From the NCBI RefSeq assembly GCF_002150685.1, contig NZ_MSSW01000013.1, positions 1 to 64,000 of the forward strand: 64,000 bases of DNA, written 5' to 3'. Position 1 is the stretch's first letter; every line of letters starts with the position of its first letter. The translations under genes and the position numbers were made by a program. The notes under the pieces were generated by a model. It worked only from the letters and a program-made list of their open reading frames with translations. It made no database searches and had not been told where the DNA came from. This document shows, piece by piece, positions 7,992-15,721 of this stretch. Source of the DNA: Algoriphagus antarcticus (GTDB taxonomy: Bacteria > Bacteroidota > Bacteroidia > Cytophagales > Cyclobacteriaceae).

Positions 7992-8636
7992 ATGAGCTGG
8001 AGTAAGCTAACATTGGCTGTTTTTCTTCTGATTCCTGCATCTTGGACTCGGGTTTCCAGGTTGAATTCCGCCATTGATTTGGCAGAAGAAAGCTACGCCA
8101 AAGCTGAATATGAACAGTCCGTAACCAATCATCAGATACTCATAGATGAATTTGGCTACGCTTCACCTGAGCTTGACTACAATCAGGGATTGAGCAATCA
8201 GTATGCAGAAAAAGTGGATGAAGCCAGCGGGTATTTTGACAAAGCCTCTATCGCCCCAAATAAGATGTTGGCCTCCTTTGCATTCAATCAGGGAGGAGTG
8301 ATATTGGGAAATAAGAAAGAATATGAACCTGCTCTCAGTAAGTTTAAATCTGCCTTGATCCAAGATCCAAATAATGAAGTAGCCAGACACAATTATGAAT
8401 TGCTGGCAAGATGGTTGCAACGTGACCAAGAGCGTAAGGATCAGGAGGATAATAAACCCGATCCATCTGACTTTGCGAAGCGCAAAAAAGCAGAGGCAGA
8501 TCGCATGGTGGAACAATTCCGCTTCAAAGATGCGTTGAACTTAATGAATGAAGCTCTGCAGCAAGATGAAACCGTTGCGGCTTATCAAGATTTTATCACC
8601 AGTCTTCAAGAAATCACCGAGATCGATGAAAAATAA
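7992..8636 (+). CDS. TPR protein of the Bat operon
   Basis: This 214-aa exported protein has an N-terminal hydrophobic stretch (about 5-18) and TPR-like helices between roughly 25 and 130 (SAIDLAEESYAKAEYEQSV and KFKSALIQDPNNEVARHNYE). A charged linker rich in D, E, K and R follows, then a final helical pair. It starts immediately after the BatB-like stop and overlaps the following BatC-like gene by 11 bp. Its role is probably scaffolding of the VWA protein at the membrane; direct function is unknown. Confidence 0.8.
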   Translation: MSWSKLTLAVFLLIPASWTRVSRLNSAIDLAEESYAKAEYEQSVTNHQILIDEFGYASPELDYNQGLSNQYAEKVDEASGYFDKASIAPNKMLASFAFNQGGVILGNKKEYEPALSKFKSALIQDPNNEVARHNYELLARWLQRDQERKDQEDNKPDPSDFAKRKKAEADRMVEQFRFKDALNLMNEALQQDETVAAYQDFITSLQEITEIDEK

Positions 8637-9246
8637 AATTTTATTACTTCTGGGATTAGCTTTCACCCTAAGCATGGCTTCAAGTATCGCCCAAACTTCG
8701 GGTGAATTCTTTAACCGTGCAGCAAGATCCTATGTAAAAACTGAAAAAGACCTAGCCTTAGCGACCGTTAATGATGGTTTGACCAAATTCCCCGAAGATG
8801 CAAAACTCCAAGCTTTGAAAGAAAAACTGGAAAAAGACCAGGAAGAACAAGACAAGAAAGATCAGGAGAACCAAGAGCAACAAAACCAAGAGGAAAAGCA
8901 GCAGCAAGAAGATAAGCAGAGTCAAGGTGAGGACGGCGAGCAGCAGGAATCCAAGGAGGATGGAGAGAAGACCAATGAGGATAAAGCCAAAGAATCCCAA
9001 GCTGGTGACCCTTCTGAGCAAAGTAATGACAAGCCAAGCGAAAATGCGAACGATCAGATGGATGCCAATCTAGCTGACAAGCAAAAGGCTATGGAGGAAT
9101 TCAAGGAAAAGCTAAAAGCTATGAACCTCACTCCCGAGCAAGCTGCGCAAATACTCGAAAGCATGAATGCTGCGGAATTACGCTACATTCAACAAAACAA
9201 GAAAAAAGCTACCGAGAGACCTAAGAGAGGCATTCCTGATTGGTAA
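8626..9246 (+). CDS. BatC-like protein, signal peptide, low-complexity charged middle
   Basis: This is a 206-aa exported protein (start at MKNKILLLLG, signal cleavage after SIAQ). One TPR-like unit (about 24-60) is followed by ~90 residues almost entirely of E, Q, K, D, N and S. The C-terminal helix LTPEQAAQILESMNAAELRY is typical of the end of Bacteroidota BatC proteins. A longer frame starting at 8548 was rejected because it lies inside the preceding gene and would mask the signal peptide. It is the last gene of the three-gene unit; no BatD or BatE follows. Confidence 0.8.
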   Translation: MKNKILLLLGLAFTLSMASSIAQTSGEFFNRAARSYVKTEKDLALATVNDGLTKFPEDAKLQALKEKLEKDQEEQDKKDQENQEQQNQEEKQQQEDKQSQGEDGEQQESKEDGEKTNEDKAKESQAGDPSEQSNDKPSENANDQMDANLADKQKAMEEFKEKLKAMNLTPEQAAQILESMNAAELRYIQQNKKKATERPKRGIPDW

Positions 9247-9251
9247 AATGT

Positions 9252-9320
9252 GGGATGTTGGATGTAGGATGACCGACGAACCATCTACATCGGACATCCT
9301 CCATCGGTCATCTAACATCA
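9252..9320. repeat. Imperfect inverted repeat built from GATGTAGGATG-type units
   Basis: Between batC and the thiolase gene, two arms pair imperfectly: GATGTTGGATGTAGGATG (from 9254) and CATCCTCCATCGGTCATC with CTAACATC (to 9319). The 18-mer at 9261-9278 recurs in inverse orientation at 42344-42361. This looks like a dispersed intergenic element. Confidence 0.65.
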
Positions 9321-9336
9321 ACAAAACCCAAATATC

Positions 9337-10518
9337 ATGATCAAAGAAGTATATATCGTTTCAGCTGTAAGAACCCCTTTGGGGAGTTTTGGAGGGAAAC
9401 TAGCTGGACTTACAGCTATAGAACTTGGTAGCACCGCTATAAAAGGCGCTTTAGAGAAAGCCGGAGTAAAATCAGAAGAAGTTCAGGAAGTTTTTATGGG
9501 GAATGTAATTTCCGCAAATCTTGGACAGGCACCTGCTCGCCAAGCCTCTATTGGTGCTGGAATTGGCTATAATGTTCCCTGCACTACTGTTAATAAAGTC
9601 TGTGCTTCAGGCATGAAAGCCGTGATGTTTGGCGCTCAATCAATCATGCTTGGCATCAATGACGTAGTTGTAGCTGGAGGAATGGAAAGCATGTCGAATG
9701 TGCCTTTCTATGTTCCAAAAGCAAGATTTGGCTATAAATACGGCAACGCAGAATTCGTTGACGGGTTAGTAAAAGACGGTCTTTTCGAAGTGTATTATAA
9801 ATTCCCGATGGGGAACTGTGCAGACAATACTGCAAAGGAAATGAACATTTCGCGCGAGGATCAAGATGCTTATGCTATCCAATCCTATCAGCGATCGGCT
9901 GATTCTTGGGCAAAGGGCTACTTCAAAGATGAAGTCGTTCCGGTAGAAATGAAAGGCAGAAAAGGCGAAACAATCGTCATCGACGAGGATGAGGAATATA
10001 AGAATGTAATGTTTGACAAAATCTCTTCACTTCGACCTGTTTTTGACAAGGAAGGAACTGTCACTGCAGCAAATGCTTCCACGATGAATGACGGGGCTTC
10101 TGCTTTGGTTTTAGTGAGTAAGGAAAAAGCTGAGGAATTGGGATTGAAACCACTTGCAAAAATCAGAGGCTTTGCCGATGCGGCTACTGATCCACTATGG
10201 TTCACCACTGCTCCTGCCCTGGCCATCCCAAAAGCAATCAAACATGCAGGCTTAACTGCCGAAGACATTGACTTCTATGAAATCAATGAAGCCTTTGCTG
10301 CAGTTGCTCTAGCCAATCAAAAAGAATTGAACCTAGACAACAATAAAGTCAATGTCTTCGGTGGAGCAGTTTCCCTGGGGCATCCGTTGGGAGCTTCCGG
10401 AGCTAGAATTATTAGTACGTTGAACTCTGTTCTGCATCAGAAAAATGGTAAAATCGGTGTGGCAGGAATTTGCAACGGTGGTGGCGGTGCTTCGGCAATA
10501 GTTATCGAAAAAATGTAA
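9337..10518 (+). CDS. Acetyl-CoA C-acetyltransferase (thiolase)
   Basis: This 393-aa enzyme catalyses acetyl-CoA + acyl-CoA to 3-ketoacyl-CoA + CoA, in either direction. All thiolase landmarks are visible: active-site C89 in NKVCASGMKA, the EINEAFA block, the catalytic His in GHPLGASGAR, and the C-terminal Cys in GICNGGGGAS. Length matches biosynthetic or short-chain thiolases (AtoB/ThlA type), but the sequence alone does not separate acetoacetyl-CoA synthesis from beta-oxidation. With HMG-CoA lyase (20463-21314) it would fit leucine or ketone-body metabolism. It is a single gene followed by a strong terminator. Confidence 0.92.
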   Translation: MIKEVYIVSAVRTPLGSFGGKLAGLTAIELGSTAIKGALEKAGVKSEEVQEVFMGNVISANLGQAPARQASIGAGIGYNVPCTTVNKVCASGMKAVMFGAQSIMLGINDVVVAGGMESMSNVPFYVPKARFGYKYGNAEFVDGLVKDGLFEVYYKFPMGNCADNTAKEMNISREDQDAYAIQSYQRSADSWAKGYFKDEVVPVEMKGRKGETIVIDEDEEYKNVMFDKISSLRPVFDKEGTVTAANASTMNDGASALVLVSKEKAEELGLKPLAKIRGFADAATDPLWFTTAPALAIPKAIKHAGLTAEDIDFYEINEAFAAVALANQKELNLDNNKVNVFGGAVSLGHPLGASGARIISTLNSVLHQKNGKIGVAGICNGGGGASAIVIEKM

Positions 10519-10533
10519 TTTTCATAAATTATT

Positions 10534-10568
10534 AACCGCAAGGCTACTCGTCTTGCGGTTTCTTTTTT
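10534..10568 (+). terminator. Rho-independent terminator after the thiolase gene
   Basis: A perfect 9-bp stem AACCGCAAG / CTTGCGGTT with a 9-nt loop is followed by TCTTTTTT. It sits 16 bp after the thiolase stop. Confidence 0.9.
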
Positions 10569-10572
10569 CAGA

Positions 10573-11658
10573 ATGAACAAACTCCTCCTTCTTATCGCGT
10601 TCAGTTTTCTAGCCAATTTTGTGATGGCTCAGGATACTATTCGCACCTATTATGATGAGGAAGAAACCCTCATCAAGGAATTGTATTTCAAAGTAAATGG
10701 CAAAGCAACAGGTGAAATCAAACGATTCGACGAAGAGGGGAATCTCGTTCAAGTCGGTCAATTGAAAGATGACCTAAGAAATGGAATTTTCGCAGATTTA
10801 GACCATGAAACTGGCGACACAGTGAGAACTATTCCTTTTGTAAACAACGTCCGGTCTGGTGAATCCAAAAGCTTTTTCCCCGGAGGCAAACTAAAGCAAT
10901 CCTCTACTTATTTAGACAATCAGATTAATGGTGAGGTGATCACCTATTATGAGTCTGGCCAGGTTAGTGATAAAACCACTTTCAGCCAGAACAAACCAGA
11001 GGGACTAAGTGAAACTTTTTATGAATCAGGAAAGCAAGCTTCCAAAGTTTATTTCTCTGAAGGCAGGTTTGATGGTCTTTTCGAAGAATTTACAGAAAAT
11101 GGCCAGATTTTGATTACTGCCAACTATTCAGATGGAGAGCTGGATGGAAGAGAAACTCAATACTTTGAAGATGGACAAGTGCTCTCCTTAATAGATTACT
11201 CAAACGGTATCTTGGATGGAATCTATGAACTGAATTACCCTGATGGCTCACCAGAGCGAAGAGGCAACTATAAAAAAGGATATGAAGAAGGTGAACTGGT
11301 ATCCTATCATCCAAATGGAGTAATAAGAGAAAAAGCTGTTTTCAAGAAAGGAATCCCTGTCCAACCTACAGAGAAGTATTATCCTTCAGGTAAAGTGGAG
11401 CAGAAAAAGAGCTTTGACAAATCGGGGAACCCCATTTTGGAAATAAAGTATTATGAAAATGGCCAAGTATATTTCGCAGTTAATTACTTAAACAATGAAC
11501 CTCAAGGTGAAGTAAGAATTTACCGCGAAGATGGTTCTTTGGAAGAGATAAGAAGGTTTCAAACTGGCAAGCTCCATGGGAAGCGAGAGTTTTATGATGA
11601 AAATGGTGATCTGCTGAAAACAGAAACATATAAAATGGGTAATAAAATCAATAAATAA
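10573..11658 (+). CDS. Secreted MORN/YwqK-repeat protein
   Basis: This 361-aa protein has a signal peptide ending VMAQ. The remainder is a long run of ~20-25-residue repeats of the form (YYxSGQ)-(xxxxxYxxGxxxGxxxxYYENG), for example YYESGQVSDKTTF, FYESGKQASKVYF, YFEDGQVLSLIDY and YYENGQVYFAVNY. These are the MORN_2/YwqK-type units often annotated as YwqK family antitoxin, but no toxin partner is adjacent. It is probably a periplasmic or surface beta-solenoid-like structural protein of unknown role. It is monocistronic, between the thiolase terminator and purC. Confidence 0.82.
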   Translation: MNKLLLLIAFSFLANFVMAQDTIRTYYDEEETLIKELYFKVNGKATGEIKRFDEEGNLVQVGQLKDDLRNGIFADLDHETGDTVRTIPFVNNVRSGESKSFFPGGKLKQSSTYLDNQINGEVITYYESGQVSDKTTFSQNKPEGLSETFYESGKQASKVYFSEGRFDGLFEEFTENGQILITANYSDGELDGRETQYFEDGQVLSLIDYSNGILDGIYELNYPDGSPERRGNYKKGYEEGELVSYHPNGVIREKAVFKKGIPVQPTEKYYPSGKVEQKKSFDKSGNPILEIKYYENGQVYFAVNYLNNEPQGEVRIYREDGSLEEIRRFQTGKLHGKREFYDENGDLLKTETYKMGNKINK

Positions 11659-11717
11659 TACATCAGGCAAGAGCGTAAAGGCAAAGCTTTTTCTATTTTT
11701 GCCCAAACAACAAAAGG

Positions 11718-12668
11718 ATGAGTAACGCAATCAAAGAAACAGATTTTCATTTTCCAGGACAGCAGGGATTTTACAAAGGTAAAGTTCGCGATGTCTATAT
11801 GTTTGACAAAGAATTGATTGTAGTAGCATCTGACAGAATCTCCGCTTTTGACGTAGTTCTTCCAAAGCCAATTCCTTATAAAGGTCAGGTTCTTAATCAA
11901 ATTGCCGCGAAATTTCTTGCCGCTACGGCTGATATCGTTCCAAACTGGGTCACTTCAACTCCAGATCCGAACGTAACGATTGGTATTCGATGCGAACCTT
12001 TTAAAGTCGAAATGGTAATCCGAGGTTATATGTCCGGTCATGCTGCCAGAGAATACCAAGCTGGTAAGCGTACTATTTGTGGCGTAGAGATGCCAGATCA
12101 CATGCGTGAAAATGATCCTTTCCCAACCCCTATCATCACTCCTACTACGAAAGCTGACGAAGGGCACGACGAAGATATTTCGAGAGAAGAAATCCTGAAG
12201 CAGGGAATCGTAAGTGCGTCTGACTACGAGCAACTAGAAAAATACACGAGAGCCCTATTCCAGCGAGGTCAGGAAATGGCCAATGAAATGGGGTTGATCC
12301 TAGTGGATACCAAGTATGAGTTTGGTAAAGTTGGAGATAAAATTCTCCTAATCGACGAAATTCATACACCCGATTCTTCCCGTTATTTCTATGCAGATGG
12401 CTATGAAGAAAACCAAGCGAAAGGCATTGCTCAGAAACAACTTTCCAAGGAATTTGTTAGACAATGGTTAATTTCGAATGGTTTTCAAGGCAAGGATGGA
12501 CAATCTGTGCCTGAAATGACTGACGAAATTGTAGAAAGCATCTCTGATCGCTATATTGAGCTCTTCGAAAAAATCACGGGTGAGAAATTCCAAAAAGCAA
12601 ACACAACAGAAATTGAGTCTAGAATCGAAAAAGCAATCCTTTCACATCTAGGCCAAAAGATCAACTAA
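11718..12668 (+). CDS. purC: Phosphoribosylaminoimidazole-succinocarboxamide synthase
   Basis: SAICAR synthetase joins CAIR and aspartate using ATP in step 8 of purine synthesis. Recognised by [29 protein letters not shown] near the N-terminus, the substrate-binding [17 protein letters not shown], and [15 protein letters not shown]. At 316 aa it is the long form (yeast ADE1 is similar in length) rather than the ~240-aa form. It stands alone with respect to other pur genes. A 73-bp dispersed repeat follows its stop codon. Confidence 0.95.
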   Translation: MSNAIKETDFHFPGQQGFYKGKVRDVYMFDKELIVVASDRISAFDVVLPKPIPYKGQVLNQIAAKFLAATADIVPNWVTSTPDPNVTIGIRCEPFKVEMVIRGYMSGHAAREYQAGKRTICGVEMPDHMRENDPFPTPIITPTTKADEGHDEDISREEILKQGIVSASDYEQLEKYTRALFQRGQEMANEMGLILVDTKYEFGKVGDKILLIDEIHTPDSSRYFYADGYEENQAKGIAQKQLSKEFVRQWLISNGFQGKDGQSVPEMTDEIVESISDRYIELFEKITGEKFQKANTTEIESRIEKAILSHLGQKIN

Positions 12669-12676
12669 CTTATACT

Positions 12677-12749
12677 ATGAAATCGAGCATGTCACAAGCG
12701 ACACATAGAGGGATGTCCCGATAACTATCGGGATAACCCTGCGAGATTC
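12677..12749 (+). repeat. 73-bp dispersed repeat, copy A
   Basis: This element begins ATGAAATCGAGC, has a central hairpin TCCCGATAACTATCGGGA and ends TGCGAGATTC. It is the same length as, and differs at only 4 of 73 positions from, the reverse complement of 24005-24077. It lies 8 bp after the purC stop. Both copies contain a 15-codon ATG...TAA frame, probably coincidental. Confidence 0.9.
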
Positions 12750-12782
12750 CATGTGACCTTTAAAAAAACAACAAACAAACAC

Positions 12783-13163
12783 ATGAAATATTCAATTGAT
12801 AAAAAAGAACAGTATGTCATCTTCACTCCAAAGGAGGAAAAATTGGATTCATTACTTGCTCCAATTTTAAAATCAGAATTGTTGACGATTCACGCTGAAG
12901 GCTTCGAAAATCTTGTTTTGGACATGAGCGAAGTGAAGTATGTTGATTCATCTGGACTAAGCGCTTTGCTAGTTGGAGACCGTGAATTCGGTAAAAATGG
13001 TGGTGTTTTCATTATTTCGGGCGTTCAGGATCACGTGATGAAACTATTGAAAATCTCCATGCTTGACAAAAAATTAAACTTGGTAAGCACTCTTGAAGAA
13101 GCCAGTGAAGCCATCTTCATGCATGCAATTGAAAGCGGAGAAGAAGAGGAGGAGGAAGGTTGA
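12783..13163 (+). CDS. STAS domain protein (anti-sigma factor antagonist-like)
   Basis: This 126-aa single-domain STAS protein has the conserved phosphorylatable region VKYVDSSGLSALL (about 54-66). The helices and strands match SpoIIAA/RsbV-like proteins, followed by an acidic tail (GEEEEEEG). Start at MKYSIDKKEQ because the longer frame runs back into the repeat. Partner-switching kinases and sigma factors are not adjacent. Its stop overlaps the start of RNase Z (TTGA), so the two are translationally coupled. The pairing recurs in related genomes as I recall, but a functional link is unknown. Confidence 0.85.
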   Translation: MKYSIDKKEQYVIFTPKEEKLDSLLAPILKSELLTIHAEGFENLVLDMSEVKYVDSSGLSALLVGDREFGKNGGVFIISGVQDHVMKLLKISMLDKKLNLVSTLEEASEAIFMHAIESGEEEEEEG

Positions 13164-14077
13164 TACCGGACTTTGAAGTCACCATATTAGGAAACACATC
13201 TTCCATCCCTGTTCATGGAAGGCATCATACTGCCCAGGTCGTTAGATTTGGGCAGGATTTTTTACTGATAGATTGTGGTGAAGCGATGCAGCTTCAAGCT
13301 CGTGCTTTCAAGATCAAAGTCTCTAAGATCAACCATATATTCATTTCCCATCTTCACGGAGATCATTATCTAGGTTTAGTTGGTTTGCTTTCCAGCTATA
13401 ATCTAGCAAAGCGCGCTACCCCCCTGACTATTTTTGGTCCGAAAGGGCTCGATGAAATCATCATTACTAATTTCAGGTATAGTAATACCAGACTAAATTA
13501 CCCTCTGAATTTTGTGGAAACACATGACGATGGGCTGCATTTATTGCTAGAAGATAAGCACTACGAGGTATTTAGCTTTCCGTTGAAACATCGACTTCCT
13601 ACCACTGGATTTCTGATTCGTGAGAAAGCAGGACTTCGAAATATGATCAAGGAAATGCTTCATCAAGCTCCTATTCCCTTCGCCGCAATCCAAGTTCTCC
13701 GCTCGGGAAATAATTATACCGACGAAAATGGCAATCTGTTCAAGGTCAAGGACTACACTTACCCGCAAGCGCCTTTGCGTACTTACGGCTATTGCTCTGA
13801 CACGATTTTCAACCCAGAATTAAAACAATACCTTAAGAATGTAGATTTACTTTATCACGAATCTACTTTTATGGAAGATAATAAGGAACGTGCTGCAGTG
13901 ACATTTCACAGCACAGCAATGCAGGCAGCTGAGGTAGCCAAAGTCAGTAAGGTCAAAAAGCTGCTTTTGGGTCACTATTCTTCCAGATATGCACATTTAG
14001 AGCCACTGCTCGATGAGGCAAAAAGTGTATTTCCAGATAGTTTTTTGAGTGAGGAAGGTCTGACTTATTCTATATGA
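13160..14077 (+). CDS. rnz: Ribonuclease Z
   Basis: This is a metallo-beta-lactamase-fold endonuclease that trims tRNA 3' ends (305 aa). Zinc motif HLHGDH (about residue 64) in FISHLHGDHYLGLVG, and the downstream RNase Z pattern LLYHESTFMEDN...RAAVTFHSTAMQAAE...LLGHYSSRY, are all present. The start is TTG at 13160, overlapping the STAS stop by 4 bp; no in-frame ATG lies before the conserved FEVTILGNTSS strand. The next gene overlaps it by ATGA, so STAS - rnz - transporter is one unit. Confidence 0.94.
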   Translation: MIPDFEVTILGNTSSIPVHGRHHTAQVVRFGQDFLLIDCGEAMQLQARAFKIKVSKINHIFISHLHGDHYLGLVGLLSSYNLAKRATPLTIFGPKGLDEIIITNFRYSNTRLNYPLNFVETHDDGLHLLLEDKHYEVFSFPLKHRLPTTGFLIREKAGLRNMIKEMLHQAPIPFAAIQVLRSGNNYTDENGNLFKVKDYTYPQAPLRTYGYCSDTIFNPELKQYLKNVDLLYHESTFMEDNKERAAVTFHSTAMQAAEVAKVSKVKKLLLGHYSSRYAHLEPLLDEAKSVFPDSFLSEEGLTYSI

Positions 14078-14865
14078 ACAAAACTCAAAACTCCCGTAAG
14101 ACCAATCTTTTTATTATTCTGGGAAGCATTTTCCTGACCAATGCGATTCTTGCTGAGATCATTGGCGTGAAGATTTTTTCTGCTGAGAAAACACTTGGTT
14201 TTGATCCGGTCAACTGGACTTTTTTCGGGGAATATTTATTGGATTTCAATCTGACTGCTGGTGCCGTAATCTGGCCCGTTGTCTTTATTAGCACCGATAT
14301 TATCAATGAGTATTTTGGTAAAAAGGGTGTAAAGAAAATCTCATTTATAACAGCTGGACTGATTGCTTATGCATTTATCGTGATCATGATTGTAACCAAA
14401 TTGGTTCCTGCCGATTTCTGGTTAGACGTAAATGCAACTACTCCTGATGGAGAAAGCTTTAATATCAGCTATGCGTTCAACACCATTTTTCGCCAAGGAC
14501 TTGGGATTATCATTGGTTCACTCACAGCATTCCTACTGGGACAATTGATTGATGTCTATGTGTTCCAAAAGCTAAGAGCCGTCACTGGGGAAAATAAGAT
14601 CTGGCTCAGAGCAACAGGATCTACTTTGGTCAGCCAGTTTATCGATTCATTTGTCGTACTGGGAATCGCATTCTACATTTTCGGAAACTGGAGCCTAAGT
14701 CAAATCATCGCCGTAGGAATAATGAATTACATCTACAAAATGACTGTGGCGATTGCTCTTACTCCCCTACTTTACCTCGCACATGGGATTATTGACCGTT
14801 ACTTGGGCGAACGACTCGCTGTCGAAATGATGGAGGAAGCGAGTGAGAATAAGTCGTTTTTGTGA
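14074..14865 (+). CDS. Queuosine precursor transporter (YhhQ/VUT family)
   Basis: This 263-aa integral membrane protein of the VUT_1 family imports preQ0/preQ1-type queuosine precursors. About six to seven hydrophobic segments are visible. The family blocks AVIWPVVFISTDIINEYFGKKG and LRATGSTLVSQFIDSFVVLG are intact. It is the last gene of the unit with RNase Z, a tRNA-processing enzyme, which gives a plausible tRNA-maturation theme. A Bacteroidota-type long N-terminus (~25 residues) precedes the first membrane helix. Confidence 0.9.
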   Translation: MNKTQNSRKTNLFIILGSIFLTNAILAEIIGVKIFSAEKTLGFDPVNWTFFGEYLLDFNLTAGAVIWPVVFISTDIINEYFGKKGVKKISFITAGLIAYAFIVIMIVTKLVPADFWLDVNATTPDGESFNISYAFNTIFRQGLGIIIGSLTAFLLGQLIDVYVFQKLRAVTGENKIWLRATGSTLVSQFIDSFVVLGIAFYIFGNWSLSQIIAVGIMNYIYKMTVAIALTPLLYLAHGIIDRYLGERLAVEMMEEASENKSFL

Positions 14866-15093
14866 GTTTGGATTTAATCGAAAGATTTAAAGATTGAAAA
14901 TTTACTCGCTGAAGAAATTGGCTAATTATTTGAATATTTTGGAATAAGGAAAACATTAAGTCTACATATCTCATGAACTGACTTGAAGAAATCACTTTTA
15001 AGTCTATCAAATGAAGATAAAAAGGAACTCTTTTTTCGAGGAATAAAAGGTAAGTAGTGATAAAGTGCTGAAACTAAAATCATTCATTGTACA

Positions 15094-15159
15094 TCAGAAA
15101 AATCTCTAGCCAAAGATTGGCTTTTCAAAGAAGAAGATGAGAAGTGGAAGGATTTGTAA
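15094..15159 (+). pseudogene. Antitoxin C-terminal remnant
   Basis: A 22-codon frame reads SEKSLAKDWLFKEEDEKWKDL then TAA. I recognise the SLAKDWL..EEDE.W..L ending from small Bacteroidota antitoxin-like proteins (70-80 aa). The frame has no start: it opens only 11 codons earlier after a TAA. An upstream piece in another frame (SLSNEDKKELFFRG, about 14990-15040) may be the rest of the same decayed gene. No toxin gene follows. Confidence 0.4.
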
Positions 15160-15244
15160 AATGTGATATCGTAGTCGTTTCTTTTACCTTCTCAGATTTG
15201 ATATCCGTGTGTTCCGTTGATCTACTAGTTTTAAATCCAGATTA

Positions 15245-15460
15245 CTGATCGTGCCTTTGGCACTCTATGCATCTTTAAAATTCTTTTGAACCCAGAATTT
15301 CATTATGGACTTTTACAGGTCTTGCCCTTGGCAAGGGTTCTAAACCATAGTTTTGTGCTTGTGCCAACGGCACAACCGGTATCAGTCCCGAATACAGCGA
15401 AGCAAAATTCAGAGATTTGGGATGATATAATAAATTTGCGAGTACCAAAGGCACGATCAG
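15245..15460. repeat. Inverted-repeat element with internal GTGCC/GGCAC hairpins
   Basis: The outer arms CTGATCGTGCCTTTGGCACT (from 15245, 21 bp) and its inverse at 15440-15460 match at 20 of 21 positions, 174 bp apart. Inside are three short hairpins with 3-nt loops: GTGCC-TTT-GGCAC (15251-15263), CTTGCC-CTT-GGCAAG (15321-15335) and TTGTGCC-AAC-GGCACAA (15359-15375). No transposase is present. This resembles a non-autonomous REP/MITE-like element. Confidence 0.75.
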
Positions 15461-15585
15461 TATTTAAAATCATGTTCCTGACAAATTATTATTCTTGAAA
15501 AAACCAGACTATCTCAGCCAAACCAAATTTTTATGTACTAAAACCATCAAATTTTAACGATTATTCTAAATACTTTAGAATACAG

Positions 15586-15617
15586 TTTGGTGTTCTAAAT
15601 TATTAATCCTACTTTTG
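15586..15617 (+). promoter_or_regulatory. Bacteroidota-type promoter of the DEAD-box helicase gene
   Basis: A -33 TTTG (15586-15589) and a -7 TACTTTTG (15610-15617) are separated by 20 bp. This matches the known TTG-N(~19-21)-TAnnTTTG consensus. Transcription would start near 15624, leaving a leader of about 100 nt. Confidence 0.65.
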
Positions 15618-15721
15618 CACCGTCAATAAGACAAATAACAATTTTTCGTGCCGTGAATTCCTTACTGTCGCTTGTCGGGATATTTATTAGGACCGAATGG
15701 CAGGGAAATTAAGGAAACATC

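Larger units (their letters stand above)
14866..15721. other. 856-bp gene-free stretch with decayed and repeated sequence
   Basis: No credible intact gene is present. From left to right it holds a broken antitoxin-like tail (15094-15159), an inverted-repeat block with GTGCC-NNN-GGCAC hairpins (15245-15460), and the promoter and ~100-nt leader of the DEAD-box helicase gene. The 70-aa reading frame at 15286-15498 is made of the repeats. Confidence 0.8.

Noticed and set aside
8758..9021. Very hydrophobic antisense frame opposite batC (poly-Leu/Ile/Val)
   Set aside because: It is the mirror of the E/Q/K low-complexity tract of BatC and not a membrane protein gene.
11694..11701. TAnnTTTG motifs just before several starts (also 17571, 36941, 45153, 50158)
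   Set aside because: None has a TTG or TTTG at the right distance upstream, and some would give almost leaderless mRNAs, so they were not listed as promoters.
15251..15375. CRISPR-like array
   Set aside because: The repeats are short hairpins of unequal sequence and spacing with no cas genes, unlike a CRISPR array.
15286..15498. 70-aa plus-strand reading frame
   Set aside because: It is composed of the GTGCC-type repeats (PTAQPVSVPNTAKQ) and lies inside the inverted-repeat element.
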